Part shown: piece by piece, positions 1 to 9,908 of the stretch
Numbering within the stretch: position 1 is the stretch's first letter
How the letters are laid out: each line of letters starts with the position of its first letter
Assembly: GCA_028571685.1 (NCBI GenBank)
Contig: CM053148.1
Location: forward strand, 91,286,001-91,350,000
Source: Heterohyrax brucei
Lineage: Eukaryota; Chordata; Mammalia; Hyracoidea; Procaviidae
Length of the DNA stretch: 64,000 bases
Direction of reading: 5' to 3'
The notes under the pieces: model-generated
The model's database searches: none
What the model saw: the letters and a program-made list of their open reading frames with translations, nothing else
What the model was told of the DNA's origin: nothing
Translations under genes and position numbers: made by a program

Positions 1-935
1 GCATCAGCTGCCTCTGTGTACTCTAGTGACTAGCTGCAGTGGACTCTCTAGGTTGGTAGGGTCCACCTCTTGGCTGGCAAGGATGGTGACTCTATGATAT
101 AGGTCACTAAAGACTGGAAGTGATGCCACCAGGCCACTCAGCAGTTATTTCTCTAGACAATCTTATTTTAAAAAGCTAAGAACTGTCCAACAGCTGCCAA
201 AATCAGTCAGGCCATCAGGTGTGGCAAACACCACCTTCTGGCTGACAATGGAAGTACCTCTTTGACCATCCCCAGATGACATAGTTCAAAGTAGGGAGGG
301 GTTATGGCCTGGCTGCCATCCTTAGCTGGGCCCTACCTGTAAGGTGACAGTGTGCTATACACAGCCTTTCAGCCAGAAAAGATCTTTTCAGAGTGGCATT
401 GTTCCTCAGCTTGGGAAATAGCCCCTGCTGGGGCTTCTGATTGGGTGGCTCTGCCTGCCCGCTGACCAAGGTCGTGTCCTGTCTGAGCTGCCCTTCCCAC
501 TGCACAACAGAATCCGTGGCAGAGCTCAGAAAAGAGGAGGCATAGGGGTAGTGGTGCCCTGAATCAGTAGGCAGGCTCTCAAAATATGACTATCTCATGG
601 ATTCTGGCTCTGCTGCACTAATACACTGTTTACTTTAGCCCTGCAGTTCAGCATATCTGCCCATCCCCTGCCTCCTGGATAACAAAAAAAAAGGGGGGTC
701 AGTACCTTCAGTCCACTCAAACAGCAAGTCAGCAGGAATGGGTCTCAGCAAGTGCTGGCTCATGCCAGAGAGAGGAACTTTCACTTTTATTGGCACATAG
801 TCCAGTCTGACAGTCCTATTCTATATCCTAGAGCTCCCTGCTTATCCAGAGTGCTCTGTTCAATTATTAATCCAGGCTTTAGTTTTCAGAGGTTATTGAG
901 GAGACATGTGTCTAGCCACCTTCACTCCACCTCAT
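1..935 (-). mobile_element. L1 LINE 5' UTR (5' end at about 935, rest continues off the window)
   Basis: Read on the minus strand, this block follows the 5' UTR of the L1 at 53597-54620 segment by segment. It starts with a GGTGGAG...GGCTAGACACATGTCTCCT-like 5' end near 935. Next come counterparts of the 'actaaagcctggattaataattgaacagag' region, the 'tttgagagcctg' region and the stretch around 150-300 matching the plus-strand copy near 54200-54330. The ORFs would lie left of position 1. The 67-codon open frame at 302-505 is part of this UTR and is not a gene. The element is diverged from its relative by substitutions and small indels, so it is an old copy. Confidence 0.8.
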
Positions 936-1609
936 CAGATTTTTATTTCTGTACAACTCAAAGTTTCCTGATTTATATAGAAGCAGGAGATGGAAAGTAA
1001 TATATATGGAAAATCTGCCAACATCTGCTGTGTTTCTTTAATGTTAACTCCAGTCCTCATACACTCCATGGATATACAAGGAAATCCATTTAATAATATA
1101 TGTATTACATCCTCTGCTATTTTCTTCACTTAAAATTATCAGCAATCTTGTGAAGATGTCTTATGAAGAATATCTTTCTTCGACTATCTGGATATTTTAC
1201 TAATCATTAGGTATTTAATGAGAACCACACAGAAGCAAAATGAAGAAGAATGGGATGCAACAAACCATCTGTACTTACTCCAGTTACCTCATGATGCACT
1301 ACAGGAATTCTTGGTAATGCCTGCTCATACAGTTCCATCTGTAAATGTTGGATCTGTGAAAGAACAACTAGTGATTGTTGCTGATCATTCTCCTAATATG
1401 TTTCGTTTGTTCTCCTTCTCCTTGATATGCTTCATTTCTGTCTGCTCTTGAACTCATGCATTTTAGAAAATAAGAAATGTAACAGACATATCCATTACCC
1501 CAGTTACCGCCTGAGAAAATTTAGCATGTCTGTCTCTTCAGATCACTTTCTTCCCTTAGACAGTTTTGCTCATGCTTCCTAAACCAACAAACTTGCTTAT
1601 AAGATTGAG

Positions 1610-1610
<1 letters not shown>
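936..1610. other. Non-repeat sequence with an unidentified protein-like frame
   Basis: I recognise no repeat family here. On the plus strand a frame is open from about 1167 to 1451 (stop TGA after Ser-Val-Cys-Ser). Its central part, roughly 1242-1400, reads like real protein, with runs such as LYLLQLPHDALQEFL and VGSVKEQLVIVADHSP and few low-complexity residues. The ATG at 1218 has no special context, and I see no convincing splice acceptor and donor pair. It could be a fragment of a processed pseudogene, an exon of an unrecognised gene, or chance. I could not name a parent protein. Confidence 0.35.

Positions 1611-1611
<1 letters not shown>

Positions 1612-1649
<38 letters not shown>
1612..1649. 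repeat. (GT)n microsatellite
   Basis: About 19 uninterrupted GT dinucleotides, followed by AT-rich sequence to about 1690 with TATG/TACATA motifs. It is an alternating purine-pyrimidine tract. Confidence 0.95.
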
Positions 1650-1652
<3 letters not shown>

Positions 1653-1805
1653 ACTCACTCTTATATACATATTAGAAATATGTGTGCATATGTATGTTTA
1701 TTAATAAAGTACAAAGAGTAAAGTTTTAAAAATATGAAAAATGTTAGAATTCTCAAATGACTTAAAATGGGTAAAAGAGAGCCTATTTTTTCATTGTTAA
1801 TTAAC

Positions 1806-2435
1806 ATGGTCCAACAAGCCACAAGAGAGAAGGCATTGAAGTTGTCAAGAATTTCATTTCACTTGGATCCACAATCAACATGCACAGAAGCAGCATCAAG
1901 AAGCAAATGACTCAATGCATTGGGCAACTTTGCAAAAGACCTCTTTAAAGTGTTGAAAAGCAAAGGACTGAATTGTGTCTGACTCAAGCGATGGTATTTT
2001 TAAGTATCTCATATGCATATGAAATCTGGATAATAAATAAGGAAAACCAAAGGAGAATTGATGTCTTTGAATTATAGTGTTGGCAAGGAATTTGTATATA
2101 CCATGGACTGCCAAAAGGAAGAACAAATCTATCTTGGAAGACATACAGACAGAAAGCATTCTAGAAGTAAGGATAGCAAGATTTTGTCTCGCTTTCTTTG
2201 GACATGTTATCAGGATGGACCAGTCCCTGGAGAAAGACATCGTGATTGGTAAAGTAGAAGATTGGGTTAAAAGAGGAAGATCCTCAACAAGATGGATTGA
2301 TGCAGTGGGTGTGAAAATGGACACAAACACATCAATGATTTTGAGGATCGTGTAGAACCAGGCAGTGTTTCCTTCTGTCGTACATGGTCGCTATGAATAA
2401 GAACTGACTTAATGCCATCTACCAACAGCAACAAC
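1806..2435 (+). mobile_element. RTE (BovB-like) LINE, 3' end
   Basis: 5'-truncated copy of the same RTE as at 20102-22264. It aligns from the 'gaagttgtcaaggatttcatt' region after the RT domain, through the C-terminal coding part (the 'tatgcatatgaaa...tggat' and 'accatggactgccaaaa' blocks), to the 3' end where 'GAACTGACTT...GCCATCTACCAACAGCAACAAC' replaces the usual box plus (ACA)n tail. The open frames at 2058-2355 are pieces of this broken ORF, and the 144-codon minus-strand frame at 1896-2330 is its antisense shadow. Many frameshifts and stops show an inactive copy. Confidence 0.85.
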
Positions 2436-2529
2436 AATGCATTTCAAAGGAGACTGCTTCAGTATCATTGACATTCAGTTCTGCAGTTTCCAGATAGCGA
2501 AAAGACAAGAACCAGTCTTCAATGACCAA

Positions 2530-2702
2530 CAAAGAAAAAGAAAAAAAAAAAATCCACTGCCAATGAGTTGATTCCAAAGCGTATGTCCGCTATAGATAGA
2601 GGTGAACTGCCTCATAGTTTCCAAGGAGTGCCTGGCAGGTTTGAACTGCCAAACTTTTCATTAGCAGCTTTAGCAGTTAACTACTATACGACCAGGGTTT
2701 CC
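2530..2702 (-). repeat. AfroSINE, near full length
   Basis: Minus-strand AfroSINE starting next to an A-rich stretch (2526-2551). It shows the tail box (GCCAATGAGTTGATTCC), the 'GTTTCCAAGGAGTGCCTGG' body, a diverged B-box region (GGTTTGAACTGCC, minus orientation) and the head ending in ACCAGGGTTTCC. Confidence 0.88.
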
Positions 2703-3802
2703 CAAAACTGTTATGTTTCAAGGAAAAGAATTAGGAATTCATGATAGAAATATTTTTTGTTTTTTTCATGAGTAAGTTTATGGTGAAATTATCTCCAGTT
2801 CAAGGAAGAGAGGACACACTTGGATATTTGCTTCAAAATATCATTGGAAACTCCTTTGTTTAGTAGTTGCTGGACACATAGCAATGATTTATATAGATGT
2901 AGGAGGAATCCATAGACTGAAAGGAATTTTTATTTCCTCATAGAAAAATAACAGAAAATAACTTTAAATTTTACATTCTTAGTTCTTTTCTTTCTTTTTT
3001 TTTCAGTGAAAATACTAATTATCCTCAAAAGGAGCTCAGGTAATATGTTATTTAATCTCCTTGTTGAAAATAACCCAAATGCTGTCAGAGTATTCAAAAT
3101 AGTTTTGTCAGCTTGAAAAAAGGCAGTCTTTCTGGGAATTGTGGGTGGAGAGGTTGATGAAATTACCTGACAAAGTTCTTCGGTAAATGATAATTCAGTA
3201 TGTGTCATTAAAGGATTTTTTACAGTTTTGATTAAAAATCTTAGCCTTTACTTTTGTATCTTACGATGATTTTCCAGTGTATCAGTAAGCCTACAAAAAT
3301 ACTCCTTTTTCTTATTCCAGGTGTGTTTTATATAAACATGTCTTAAGATAAAGGTAAAATTCATTTTTATGGTTGATTTTTCACAGTAAATCAGGAAGAC
3401 AGAAGTTTTACTACCAGTGCAGAGCATAGTTAAATAGAATTACATTCTTTTCAAAGAATTGGTTTCCTTTTTTCTCCAATAGTTTCTCTGAGCTTTGTAG
3501 CTATGGAAATTTTTAAGGTAGAAGAAATATTGGGATTAAATCAGGCCCTGTAAGCAATGTGAAAGATCAAAGGAATGACGTTTTGATAAAACCACTCACC
3601 AAAACTGTGTTGATAACTGTAGAGTCCACCTTTGTAAATCTGCATTGTTTAAGATTTTGAAAAGTTTCTGGAATGAATGTTGTCATCACACCTTAGCTAC
3701 AAATACTCTTTTTTAACCTCTTAGCAAAACAACCTGATAGACCAAAGTTCCATTTAGCAGAGCAAAAAGCATAAGCATGCATCTATTTATGTATACATAT
3801 AT
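2703..3802. other. No gene or clear repeat seen
   Basis: AT-rich sequence with short T- and A-runs (for example 2990-3003). The 92-codon minus-strand frame at 2930-3208 has no recognisable domain and an ordinary non-coding look. I cannot assign it to any family. Confidence 0.5.
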
Positions 3803-3925
3803 CTTGTCATTGTCAAGTCAGTTCTGACTCATGATGATCCCAAGTGTGTGATGTAAAAGCATTCTATAAATGTCAAGGCTGTGACCATAAGATCTCTACA
3901 CCTGTGTTGTGAGGCAGCTCATAAA
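3803..3925 (-). repeat. Afrotherian SINE, variant body
   Basis: Minus-strand copy with a recognisable tail box (GTCAAGTCAGTTCTGACTCATGATGATCCC) and a body containing 'tcaaggctgtgacc...agatct'. This is the alternative body type also seen at 33995-34050 and 49718-49912, not the common 'ttccaaggagtgcctgg' body. The head is poorly preserved. Confidence 0.6.
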
Positions 3926-3940
3926 CATGACTCAACTAGT

Positions 3941-4138
3941 CACCTAGGTAACATACAGCATGGTATGCTAAGAATTCACATTAATTAAAAAAAGAATTCA
4001 CCTGGCTGCCTAGGTATACATAATAAGCTATGTTGAGAATCACATTTATTAAAACATGTGTGATTTCTCCATTCATTAAAAAAGTGATATAATTTCTCAT
4101 GCCTTCTTATGTATACCTAGGCAGCTGTGTTAATTCTT
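3941..4138. repeat. Cluster of direct and inverted repeats, hairpin-forming
   Basis: Arm 3992-4027 and arm 4104-4138 are inverted copies (shared core CTAGGTATACATAA) separated by about 76 bp. The loop holds further partial inverted matches around 'gagaatcacat' and 'tgtgatttctc'. A third, degraded direct copy of the arm lies just upstream at 3941-3990 (CACCTAGGTA...AGAATTCACATTAATTAAAA). The cluster lies between a SINE and a microsatellite. It could be a small foldback element or a local template-switch product. Confidence 0.75.
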
Positions 4139-4167
4139 CTTTAGTGTCATTTCTTAACAAATCACGT

Positions 4168-4296
4168 TATTTATATACATATATAGGTATATATGTGTGT
4201 ATATGTATCTATATGTATATATGTAAACACACATATGCTTATACACTTACAGATACATATATACACGTATATATGTCTATGTGTATATATGTATAT
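4168..4296. repeat. TA/TG-rich microsatellite
   Basis: Imperfect TATA/TATG/CATA array. The open frames over 4099-4495 on both strands (100-129 codons rich in Y, I, C, T, H) are translations of this array and its continuation, and are not genes. Confidence 0.9.
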
Positions 4297-4333
4297 AGAG
4301 CCAAGAGCCAAGTGCCGTCGAGTCGGATCCGAC
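4297..4333 (-). repeat. Tail-only SINE fragment with GGATCC palindrome
   Basis: A 27-bp block (4307-4333) carries GTGCCGTCGAGTCGGATCC on the plus strand, which is the extreme 3' end of the AfroSINE on the minus strand. It is preceded by a short CCAAGAG duplication resembling a 3' tail repeat and is embedded in the TA/TG microsatellite. All its CpGs are intact, unlike most SINEs here. The same block recurs at 4863-4889 and 40561-40586. Confidence 0.75.
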
Positions 4334-4434
4334 AGAGGTATACTTATATATGTATACACATACAAATATGTATATATGTATATATGTATATACCTATATA
4401 TACAGATATACACATATATGCTGCTGGCGGTAAT

Positions 4435-4462
<28 letters not shown>
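4334..4462. repeat. TA/TG microsatellite followed by (AC)n
   Basis: The TATATG/TATACA array runs to about 4420, then a pure AC run covers 4436-4462, ending against the next SINE. Confidence 0.9.
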
Positions 4463-4466
<4 letters not shown>

Positions 4467-4659
4467 ATTGCTGTCAAGTTTATTCTGACTCATAGAGACC
4501 CTATAGGACGAAGTAAAACAACCTCACACTGTTTCCCAAACTGTAACTCTTTCAGGAAGCCAACTGCCACATCTTGTACCTGCAGAATGACTTGATGGGT
4601 GAACTGCTGACCTTTCAGTTGTCAGCCTAGCATTTTAACCATTATGCCACCAGAGGTGT
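4463..4659 (-). repeat. AfroSINE, long form with internal segment
   Basis: Minus-strand copy with the tail box at 4465-4500, a body interrupted by an extra segment (about 4540-4590, 'ctgtaactctttcaggaag') and the head at 4600-4659. The extra segment is absent from most copies in this window. Afrotherian SINE subfamilies are known to differ by an internal deletion of this kind, so this is probably an older full-length subfamily. Confidence 0.8.
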
Positions 4660-4665
4660 TACATT

Positions 4666-4848
4666 TATGATATAGATAATTCACCACTGTTGTGTCAATT
4701 CTGACTCATAGCAACCCTACAGAACAGAGTAGAACTGCCCCTATAGAGTTTCCAAGGAGTGCCTGGTGGATTCAAACTGCTGACTTTTTCATTAGCAGAT
4801 GTAGCACTTAACCACTATGCCACCAGGGTTTCCCTATGATATATATAA
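4666..4848 (-). repeat. AfroSINE with visible target-site duplication
   Basis: A complete minus-strand copy (4680-4834) runs from the tail box to CCACCAGGGTTTCC. It is flanked by a 14-bp duplication, TATGATATAGATAA at 4666-4679 and TATGATATATATAA at 4835-4848 (one mismatch), so the insertion limits are well defined. Confidence 0.9.
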
Positions 4849-4862
4849 ACATGCCAAGTCGA

Positions 4863-4889
4863 GCCAAGTGCCGTCGAGTCGGATCCGAC
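4863..4889 (-). repeat. Tail-only SINE fragment (second copy)
   Basis: The same 27 bp as 4307-4333, preceded by a partial repeat (GCCAAGTCGAGCCAAG) and followed by a TACA-rich stretch (4890-4950). It lies 556 bp from the first copy with no mismatch. Confidence 0.75.
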
Positions 4890-5134
4890 ATACATACAAC
4901 ATACATATATAAATAAATATACATAAGCATATATATATTTTTAATTAATCTGACTTCTCAACATGTCCTTTTTATAAAAGATATGCATTCAAAAGGGAAT
5001 TGATTCAGCATATCTTATTTTTTCCATTTTTCTAAAGTTGGAAATTTCAATTGGCTAATAAAAGGTTGAAGACTGACAAACTCCGGAACAAAAGTAGTGA
5101 CTAGTAGTGTTTCACAATTGCATACACTTCACAG

Positions 5135-5190
5135 TCTGTTGTACACAGAGTCACTGTTATTTGGAACTGATTCGAGGGTACCTAACAACA
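5135..5190 (+). repeat. RTE 3' end fragment
   Basis: About 55 bp corresponding to the last bases of the RTE ('gttgtacacagagtcactg', a diverged GAACTGATTCGAGGG box, then TACCTAACAACA). No RTE coding sequence precedes it, so it is an extremely 5'-truncated insertion or a remnant. Confidence 0.65.
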
Positions 5191-5290
5191 TGTATTTCAC
5201 ATAACAACGAAAGTAAAGAAGATAGAGTTATCTATTAATTATTTAGAACAACAATTGGAAGTATATTGTAATGAAAAAAATCATTTCAAG

Positions 5291-5365
5291 AATTTATACC
5301 AAAGATTTATATTTAAACATATTCTATGATGGTGTATTGGTTGAGTACTATGGTTGCTAGCCAAA
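5291..5365. repeat. 75-bp direct duplication, copy 1
   Basis: This block recurs at 5834-5908 with only three adjacent differences (GGT versus TCC). It starts in unique AT-rich sequence and runs into the head of the SINE at 5325, so the duplicated unit crosses a SINE boundary and must have been copied after that SINE inserted. Confidence 0.9.
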
Positions 5366-5490
5366 AGGCTGGCAGGTGGAATTCACAAGGCACTGCTTTG
5401 TACACTCTATTGGGCAGTTCTACTCTGTCCTATAGGATCATTATGAACTGGAATGGACTTGATGGTAATGGGTTATGTTGGTTTCAGAAA
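5325..5490 (+). repeat. AfroSINE
   Basis: Plus-strand copy: diverged head 'atggtgtattggttgagta', a body with GCAGTTCTACTCTGTCCTATAGG and the tail box (TTATGAACTGGAATGGACTTGATGG). Confidence 0.85.
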
Positions 5491-5833
5491 AATCATACAG
5501 TCATAAGTAGTTCAATTTAATTTAAGAGGGATTTTACATATTAGCGTTTATAATTTATTTTTGTAAAATTATAAAAATATAGTTAAATAATATCAACATG
5601 GGATTAAAAATGATACTTGAGCAGAAGATATGAAATCATATTTAACTTAATATTTGTTATGGAATATACATTTCCTTTTCCACTAAAAATGCAAAAGTGT
5701 GATTCTCAAAGATGAGATGCAATGAACCTAATGTAAAACGGAATGTGATGAGATTACATTTATTTTTGAAGGACCTTCCCCTAAATCAGTCATTTGTGAT
5801 TATCACTACATAACACTGGATCAAAATTGTTAA
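5491..5833. other. No feature seen
   Basis: AT-rich sequence of unknown origin between the SINE and the second copy of the 75-bp duplication. Confidence 0.5.
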
Positions 5834-5908
5834 AATTTATACCAAAGATTTATATTTAAACATATTCTATGATTCCGTATTGGTTGAGTACTATGGTTGC
5901 TAGCCAAA
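5834..5908. repeat. 75-bp direct duplication, copy 2
   Basis: 72 of 75 bases match 5291-5365, including the first 30 or so bases of a SINE head. The SINE stops abruptly at 5908 and the sequence continues into a 35-bp tandem duplication, as expected for a local copy-and-paste repair event and not for an independent SINE insertion. Confidence 0.9.
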
Positions 5909-5974
5909 CACGGAAGGGAAAATGTAGAGGAGACTGTTACAAACACGGAAGGGAAAATGTAGAGGAGACTGTAA
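5905..5974. repeat. 35-bp tandem duplication (two copies)
   Basis: Two adjacent units with a period of 35 bp, 5905-5939 and 5940-5974, each containing CACGGAAGGGAAAATGTAG. They are virtually identical, so the duplication is recent. Confidence 0.95.
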
Positions 5975-6024
5975 AACCCTAGAACAGCAGAGAAAACACA
6001 CATTATAAAAGAAAGTGCATAGAT

Positions 6025-6415
6025 ATTGTACTGGCTTCCTAGAGCCACAGTGACAAATTACCACAAATTTGGTGGTTAAAAACACCAGAAATTTATTGTC
6101 ACAGCCCTATTATCCAGAAATCCAGGCGGCAGCAGGGCTGCACTCCACTGAAGACACTAGGAGAGAATCCTTCCTGGTCAATGCCAGCGTCTGCTGGCTC
6201 CAGGTGTTTTCTCCCTGGGTCTCTTTCCTCTGTGTCCCTATTACCATCATTGGATTTAGGCTCCAGCTACACAATCCAGAGTAGCCTCTCATCTTGAGAT
6301 CCTTACTCACATCTGCAAAGAGTATTTTTCCAGTGAGAGTCACATTGACAGTTTTGAAGTCTCTGGGAACAGACACATTGTTTTTGGAAATCATCATGAA
6401 ACTCAGTACAGTGAT
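6025..6415 (-). mobile_element. MLT1-like MaLR solo LTR
   Basis: The sequence starts with 'agccacagtgacaaattaccacaaatttgg', continues through 'aaatttattgtcacag', 'gagaatccttcctgg' and 'cattggatttaggctcc', and ends near 'ttttccagtgagagtcacattgac'. This order matches the reverse complement of MLT1-type LTRs of the ERVL-MaLR group as I remember them. No internal coding region accompanies it. The two short open frames inside (6069-6284 +, 6110-6397 -) are incidental. Confidence 0.7.
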
Positions 6416-6454
6416 TCAGGTGTAGTAGAACCTAAGTATATTTTTAATTGAGCT

Positions 6455-6487
6455 TGCGCACACGTGCTGCACATGCGCGCACGCTCA

Positions 6488-6522
<35 letters not shown>

Positions 6523-6555
6523 GTACCAAAAACAAACAAACAAACAAACAAACAA
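6455..6555. repeat. CG-containing (CA)n followed by (AAAC)n
   Basis: A GCGCACACGTGC-type alternating tract (6455-6485) leads into an uninterrupted CA run (about 6489-6521) and then seven or so AAAC units (6528-6554). The first part keeps several CpG and CACGTG motifs. Confidence 0.92.
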
Positions 6556-6619
6556 CTAGCATTTTTGTTAGCACAGCAACCATCTCATCGTTGTAACATC
6601 GTTTTGTTATCTTAGTAAA

Positions 6620-6790
6620 CTAGCAAAAACCAAAGTCCTTGCTATGGAGCTGTTTCTGACTCATAGCAACCCTATAGGACAGGGTAGAACTGCCCCCATA
6701 AAGTTTCCAAGGAGTGCCTGGTGGATTGCAACTGCCAACCTTTTGGTTAATAGGTGCAGCTTTTAACCACAACTGTGCCAGACTTTCCTG
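6620..6790 (-). repeat. AfroSINE
   Basis: Minus-strand copy with the tail region 'tttctgactcatagcaaccctatagg', the standard 'gtttccaaggagtgcctggtgg' body and a degraded head near 6770-6785. Confidence 0.88.
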
Positions 6791-7506
6791 GAGTAAACTG
6801 CTTATTTGAGTTCACCCAACCTTGTTGATTATCCATCCATTCGACAGATGCTATCTTTGCTATATTTATATCTGTCACATCTCTCAGTGTGTATGTTACA
6901 ATTGCCCGAAGGCTCTTGTTTCTGGAAGTATTGCAAGTCGGACTGCCAGTTTGAGATACCAAGGAATGAGCACTGCCAGAAGCTCTCAGGGATTTTCAGA
7001 CTCAATGTAAACGGATGCTACCTATCGTGTCCTGTCTTGTGGAATAGTTCTGACATGTTTTCTTTTGCATCTCTTTTCAAGTTTAAGAATTAAACTTCTT
7101 AATCACTATATACGAGCCTAAAGTGTCTATTGATGGTAGCCATAAGAAACTCATTCTTATACTAAGTTATTTGTCTAAATACCATGCCCATTATTTAGTA
7201 CAGAATAACTCATTGATCAAGTTCACACACCCATTAGTTTCAAATTCATTTGCTTTAATTGAAGATTTTCCAACAGTAACAGGGGGCTGATCCTCATGCC
7301 AGGTGCCATGCTGGGTCTCAAGACCTTCATGGACATTGTGTCCAGCAGTGTTCAAAAAATATTACATTTACAGATCATCTGTGTGTGATCAACATTGGCA
7401 ATACATGTTTGCTGCGTGGATGAACTATGTTTAAAGTTCACTCATGAGATAGCTCAAGAAACTACAATATTAAAGTCAAAGTAATAAAGTGCTACAATCA
7501 ATAGTA
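6791..7506. other. No gene seen
   Basis: Unassigned sequence. The plus-strand frames at 6806-7093 overlap each other and show no recognisable domain. Confidence 0.45.
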
Positions 7507-7665
7507 TGGACACTCTGGTGGCTTAGTGGTTAAGTGCTATGGCTGATAACCTAAAAGGTTTCATCAGACACTGCTTGGAAATTCTGTGGGGCCGTTGTCT
7601 ATCCTATAGGGTCGCTATGTGTCGGAATCAATTCCATGGCAAATGGAATTTTTGATGCGTTTGTT
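7507..7665 (+). repeat. AfroSINE
   Basis: Head 'actctggtggcttagtggttaag' with a good A-box-like region, then the body with 'ctatcctatagggtcgctatg' and tail 'gtcggaatcaattcc'. Confidence 0.88.
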
Positions 7666-8002
7666 AACTGCTATATTTTCAGAGTCATGAACAACATCCA
7701 ATACCAGATGGGGTTATGGCAGGTGGTCAGATACATGAATTGTTAGGGATAGATTAAAAGGGACAATAACTGCTAAGTGACTAAAACTGTTCATCAGAGC
7801 AGGTTGGATTAGGTCTGTCCTTTACATGATCTCTAGGACTGGAGGAGAAGTAAAGGACATAAAAAGGTAACATCTAGTGATTAAAAACACGATTCAAGTC
7901 ACACTCTGGTACACATGGGACCAGAGTGAACAAAATATTGACTAGATGAGCCAGAGGGTGGGAGAAAAGTGTTATGCTACTGTTAAAACCAGTCTTATCC
8001 AC
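7666..8002. other. No feature seen
   Basis: No repeat or coding signal recognised. Confidence 0.45.
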
Positions 8003-8165
8003 GTAAGGACCCCTGCTGGTTAAGACCTCCACTGCTAATCAAAAGATGAGCAGTCTGAATCCACCAACTGCTCTGTAGAAGTCCTATGAGGCAGTTCTAC
8101 TCTGTCCTGTACGCTTGCTGTCAGTTGGAGTTGACTCAACAGCAATGGATTTTTTGGTTTTTATC
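8003..8165 (+). repeat. AfroSINE
   Basis: Plus-strand copy: head 'gtaaggacccctgctggttaag', body 'gcagttctactctgtcctg', tail 'agttggagttgactcaacagc' and a T-rich end. Confidence 0.85.
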
Positions 8166-8592
8166 GGCTGTAAGGGATATGTTTCCCTGGTTTCACAATA
8201 ATTATTGTGTATTTGTTCTGATTAAAGGTTGGATCTTCTCAAATATTGCAAAATCTCTCACAACTCTTTCCATACAAAATCAAGGTTTTAGGGTTAGAAA
8301 CATCCAATTGTATTGTCAAGGGTCACTTTCCAGCAGACTGAAGTACTGTTTTCGATATGAGTTAAAGTTAGGGTGTTAAAAAAGAAAAGAAACAAAGAAG
8401 GAAGGAAAAGAAACACACACACAATAATGCAATTAGAAAGTCATGCATCCATTTACTTCTTCATCAAGTGTATTTGTGAGCACACAAATATGAATTAGGA
8501 AGTGTGGATAATATGAAATGAGACATGTATCTTGAATCCAGTGTGCCCATGGCATGCATGTCTGACCTTAAAGCTTAAGACAGACACAAAGC
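8166..8592. other. No gene; short A/G-rich tract
   Basis: 8377-8425 is AAAG/GGAA-rich low-complexity DNA with a small CA run. The remainder is unassigned. Confidence 0.5.
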
Positions 8593-9908
8593 AACACAGC
8601 ATGTCAAAGTAATTCTACTGCTCGGAATATAGCCTGCAGAATCAAAGACAATCACACCAACAGATACATGCACACAATGTTTATTGCAGCATAGTCCACA
8701 ATAACAAAAAGACAGAATTAACCCAGAAGCCCAACAACAGATGAATGGATAAACAAACTATGATATATATACTCAGTGAAACACCATGCAATGATAAAGA
8801 ACAATGATGATTTTAGGAAGCGTCTCATAACCTGGTTTCATTTGGAAGATGTTATGCTGAGTGAAATCAGTCAGTGGAAAAAGGACAAATATTGTTTGAG
8901 ACCCTTGCTATGAAGTCTTGAAAATAGACTTACGTACAGAAGAAAAGATTCTTTGATGGCTGCAATGGTGGGTAGGAAGGGTGAGGGCTGATCGTAGATT
9001 AGATAGTTGATAGAAATTTGATTAGGTGAAGGCAGTGACAGCACACAATAGAGAGAAGATCGACTTAATTGGAATTCAACATAAACTGAAAACTCTTCTA
9101 ATCTTAACTGAATAGCGTAAGAATACAGCAGCATGGGTGGAGTCTGGGGACCATGCTCTCAGGGGACATTGAGGCCAATTGATAGATCTAGCACACTGCT
9201 AAGGGAGTCTTCTGTACCCCATATTGGTGAGTGGCATCTGGGGTCTCAAAAGCTAGCAAGCTATCATCTGAGGTACACCAAATAGTCCCAGTTCATCTGA
9301 AACAGATGATCCCCAAGAACAACAAAAACACCAGGAAAAAAGAGTCCAGGAGACAGGAGGACCTGTGTGAAGGGGTGAATGAATCAACGTGTGACCAGAA
9401 GAACCAGATGGCTCCTGGCCATCATCAGAGACAGCCTGTGATGGGGCACACAGTGTCGAGTCCCAGTGGCAACATGAGAAAAAGAAGAGTGCACCTCAGA
9501 AATTCCACTGAAAAAACCCATAATTGATGGTCCTGCAGCCTGGCAGTTTGCCTGGGAGCATGGCCCCTAGAGCTGCTGTTGTCCCTGACCAGAAAACATT
9601 ACTGAGGTCAACTCTTCAGACAGGAATGGACTGGACTTGGGGACACAATATGACCATACAGTGTGTGTAATTTATAGTTCTATGCATCTATAGGATGCTG
9701 TCCTACTGGCTTCTTACTAGAAGGGAGACAAGAGGGTCGAGAGGAGGAGACAGGAGATTGTTAAGAGGATACAAAATATATAGAACAAAAAGAAAGAGTG
9801 TGATGTCACCAGGCAAGGAGAGCAGAAGGAGCTGCAGATAGGCAGACATGCAATTTTGATTTGGATTGTACACTGTCACTTAATCACAATAAAAACACAG
9901 TACATCAA
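8593..9908 (+). mobile_element. 5'-truncated L1 (ORF2 end and 3' UTR)
   Basis: It begins at the 'gtaattctactgctcggaatatagcc' region of ORF2, matching 61340 onward in the nearly complete copy, and continues through the 'tgttatgctgagtgaaatcagtcag' end of ORF2 and the whole 3' UTR to 'tgtcacttaatcacaataaaaa'. A probable 15-bp target-site duplication flanks it (8593-8607 and 9894-9908, 12 of 15 matching, all differences transitions). The frame at 9231-9527 is 3' UTR, not a gene. Confidence 0.85.

Noticed and set aside
1896..2330. 144-codon minus-strand frame
   Set aside because: It lies antisense to the RTE 3' coding region and has no domain of its own.
4099..4495. Overlapping 95-129 codon frames on both strands
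   Set aside because: They are translations of the TA/TG and AC microsatellites.
5905..5974. Short repeats as a possible CRISPR-like array
   Set aside because: Only two directly adjacent units with no spacers, in a mammalian genome context.
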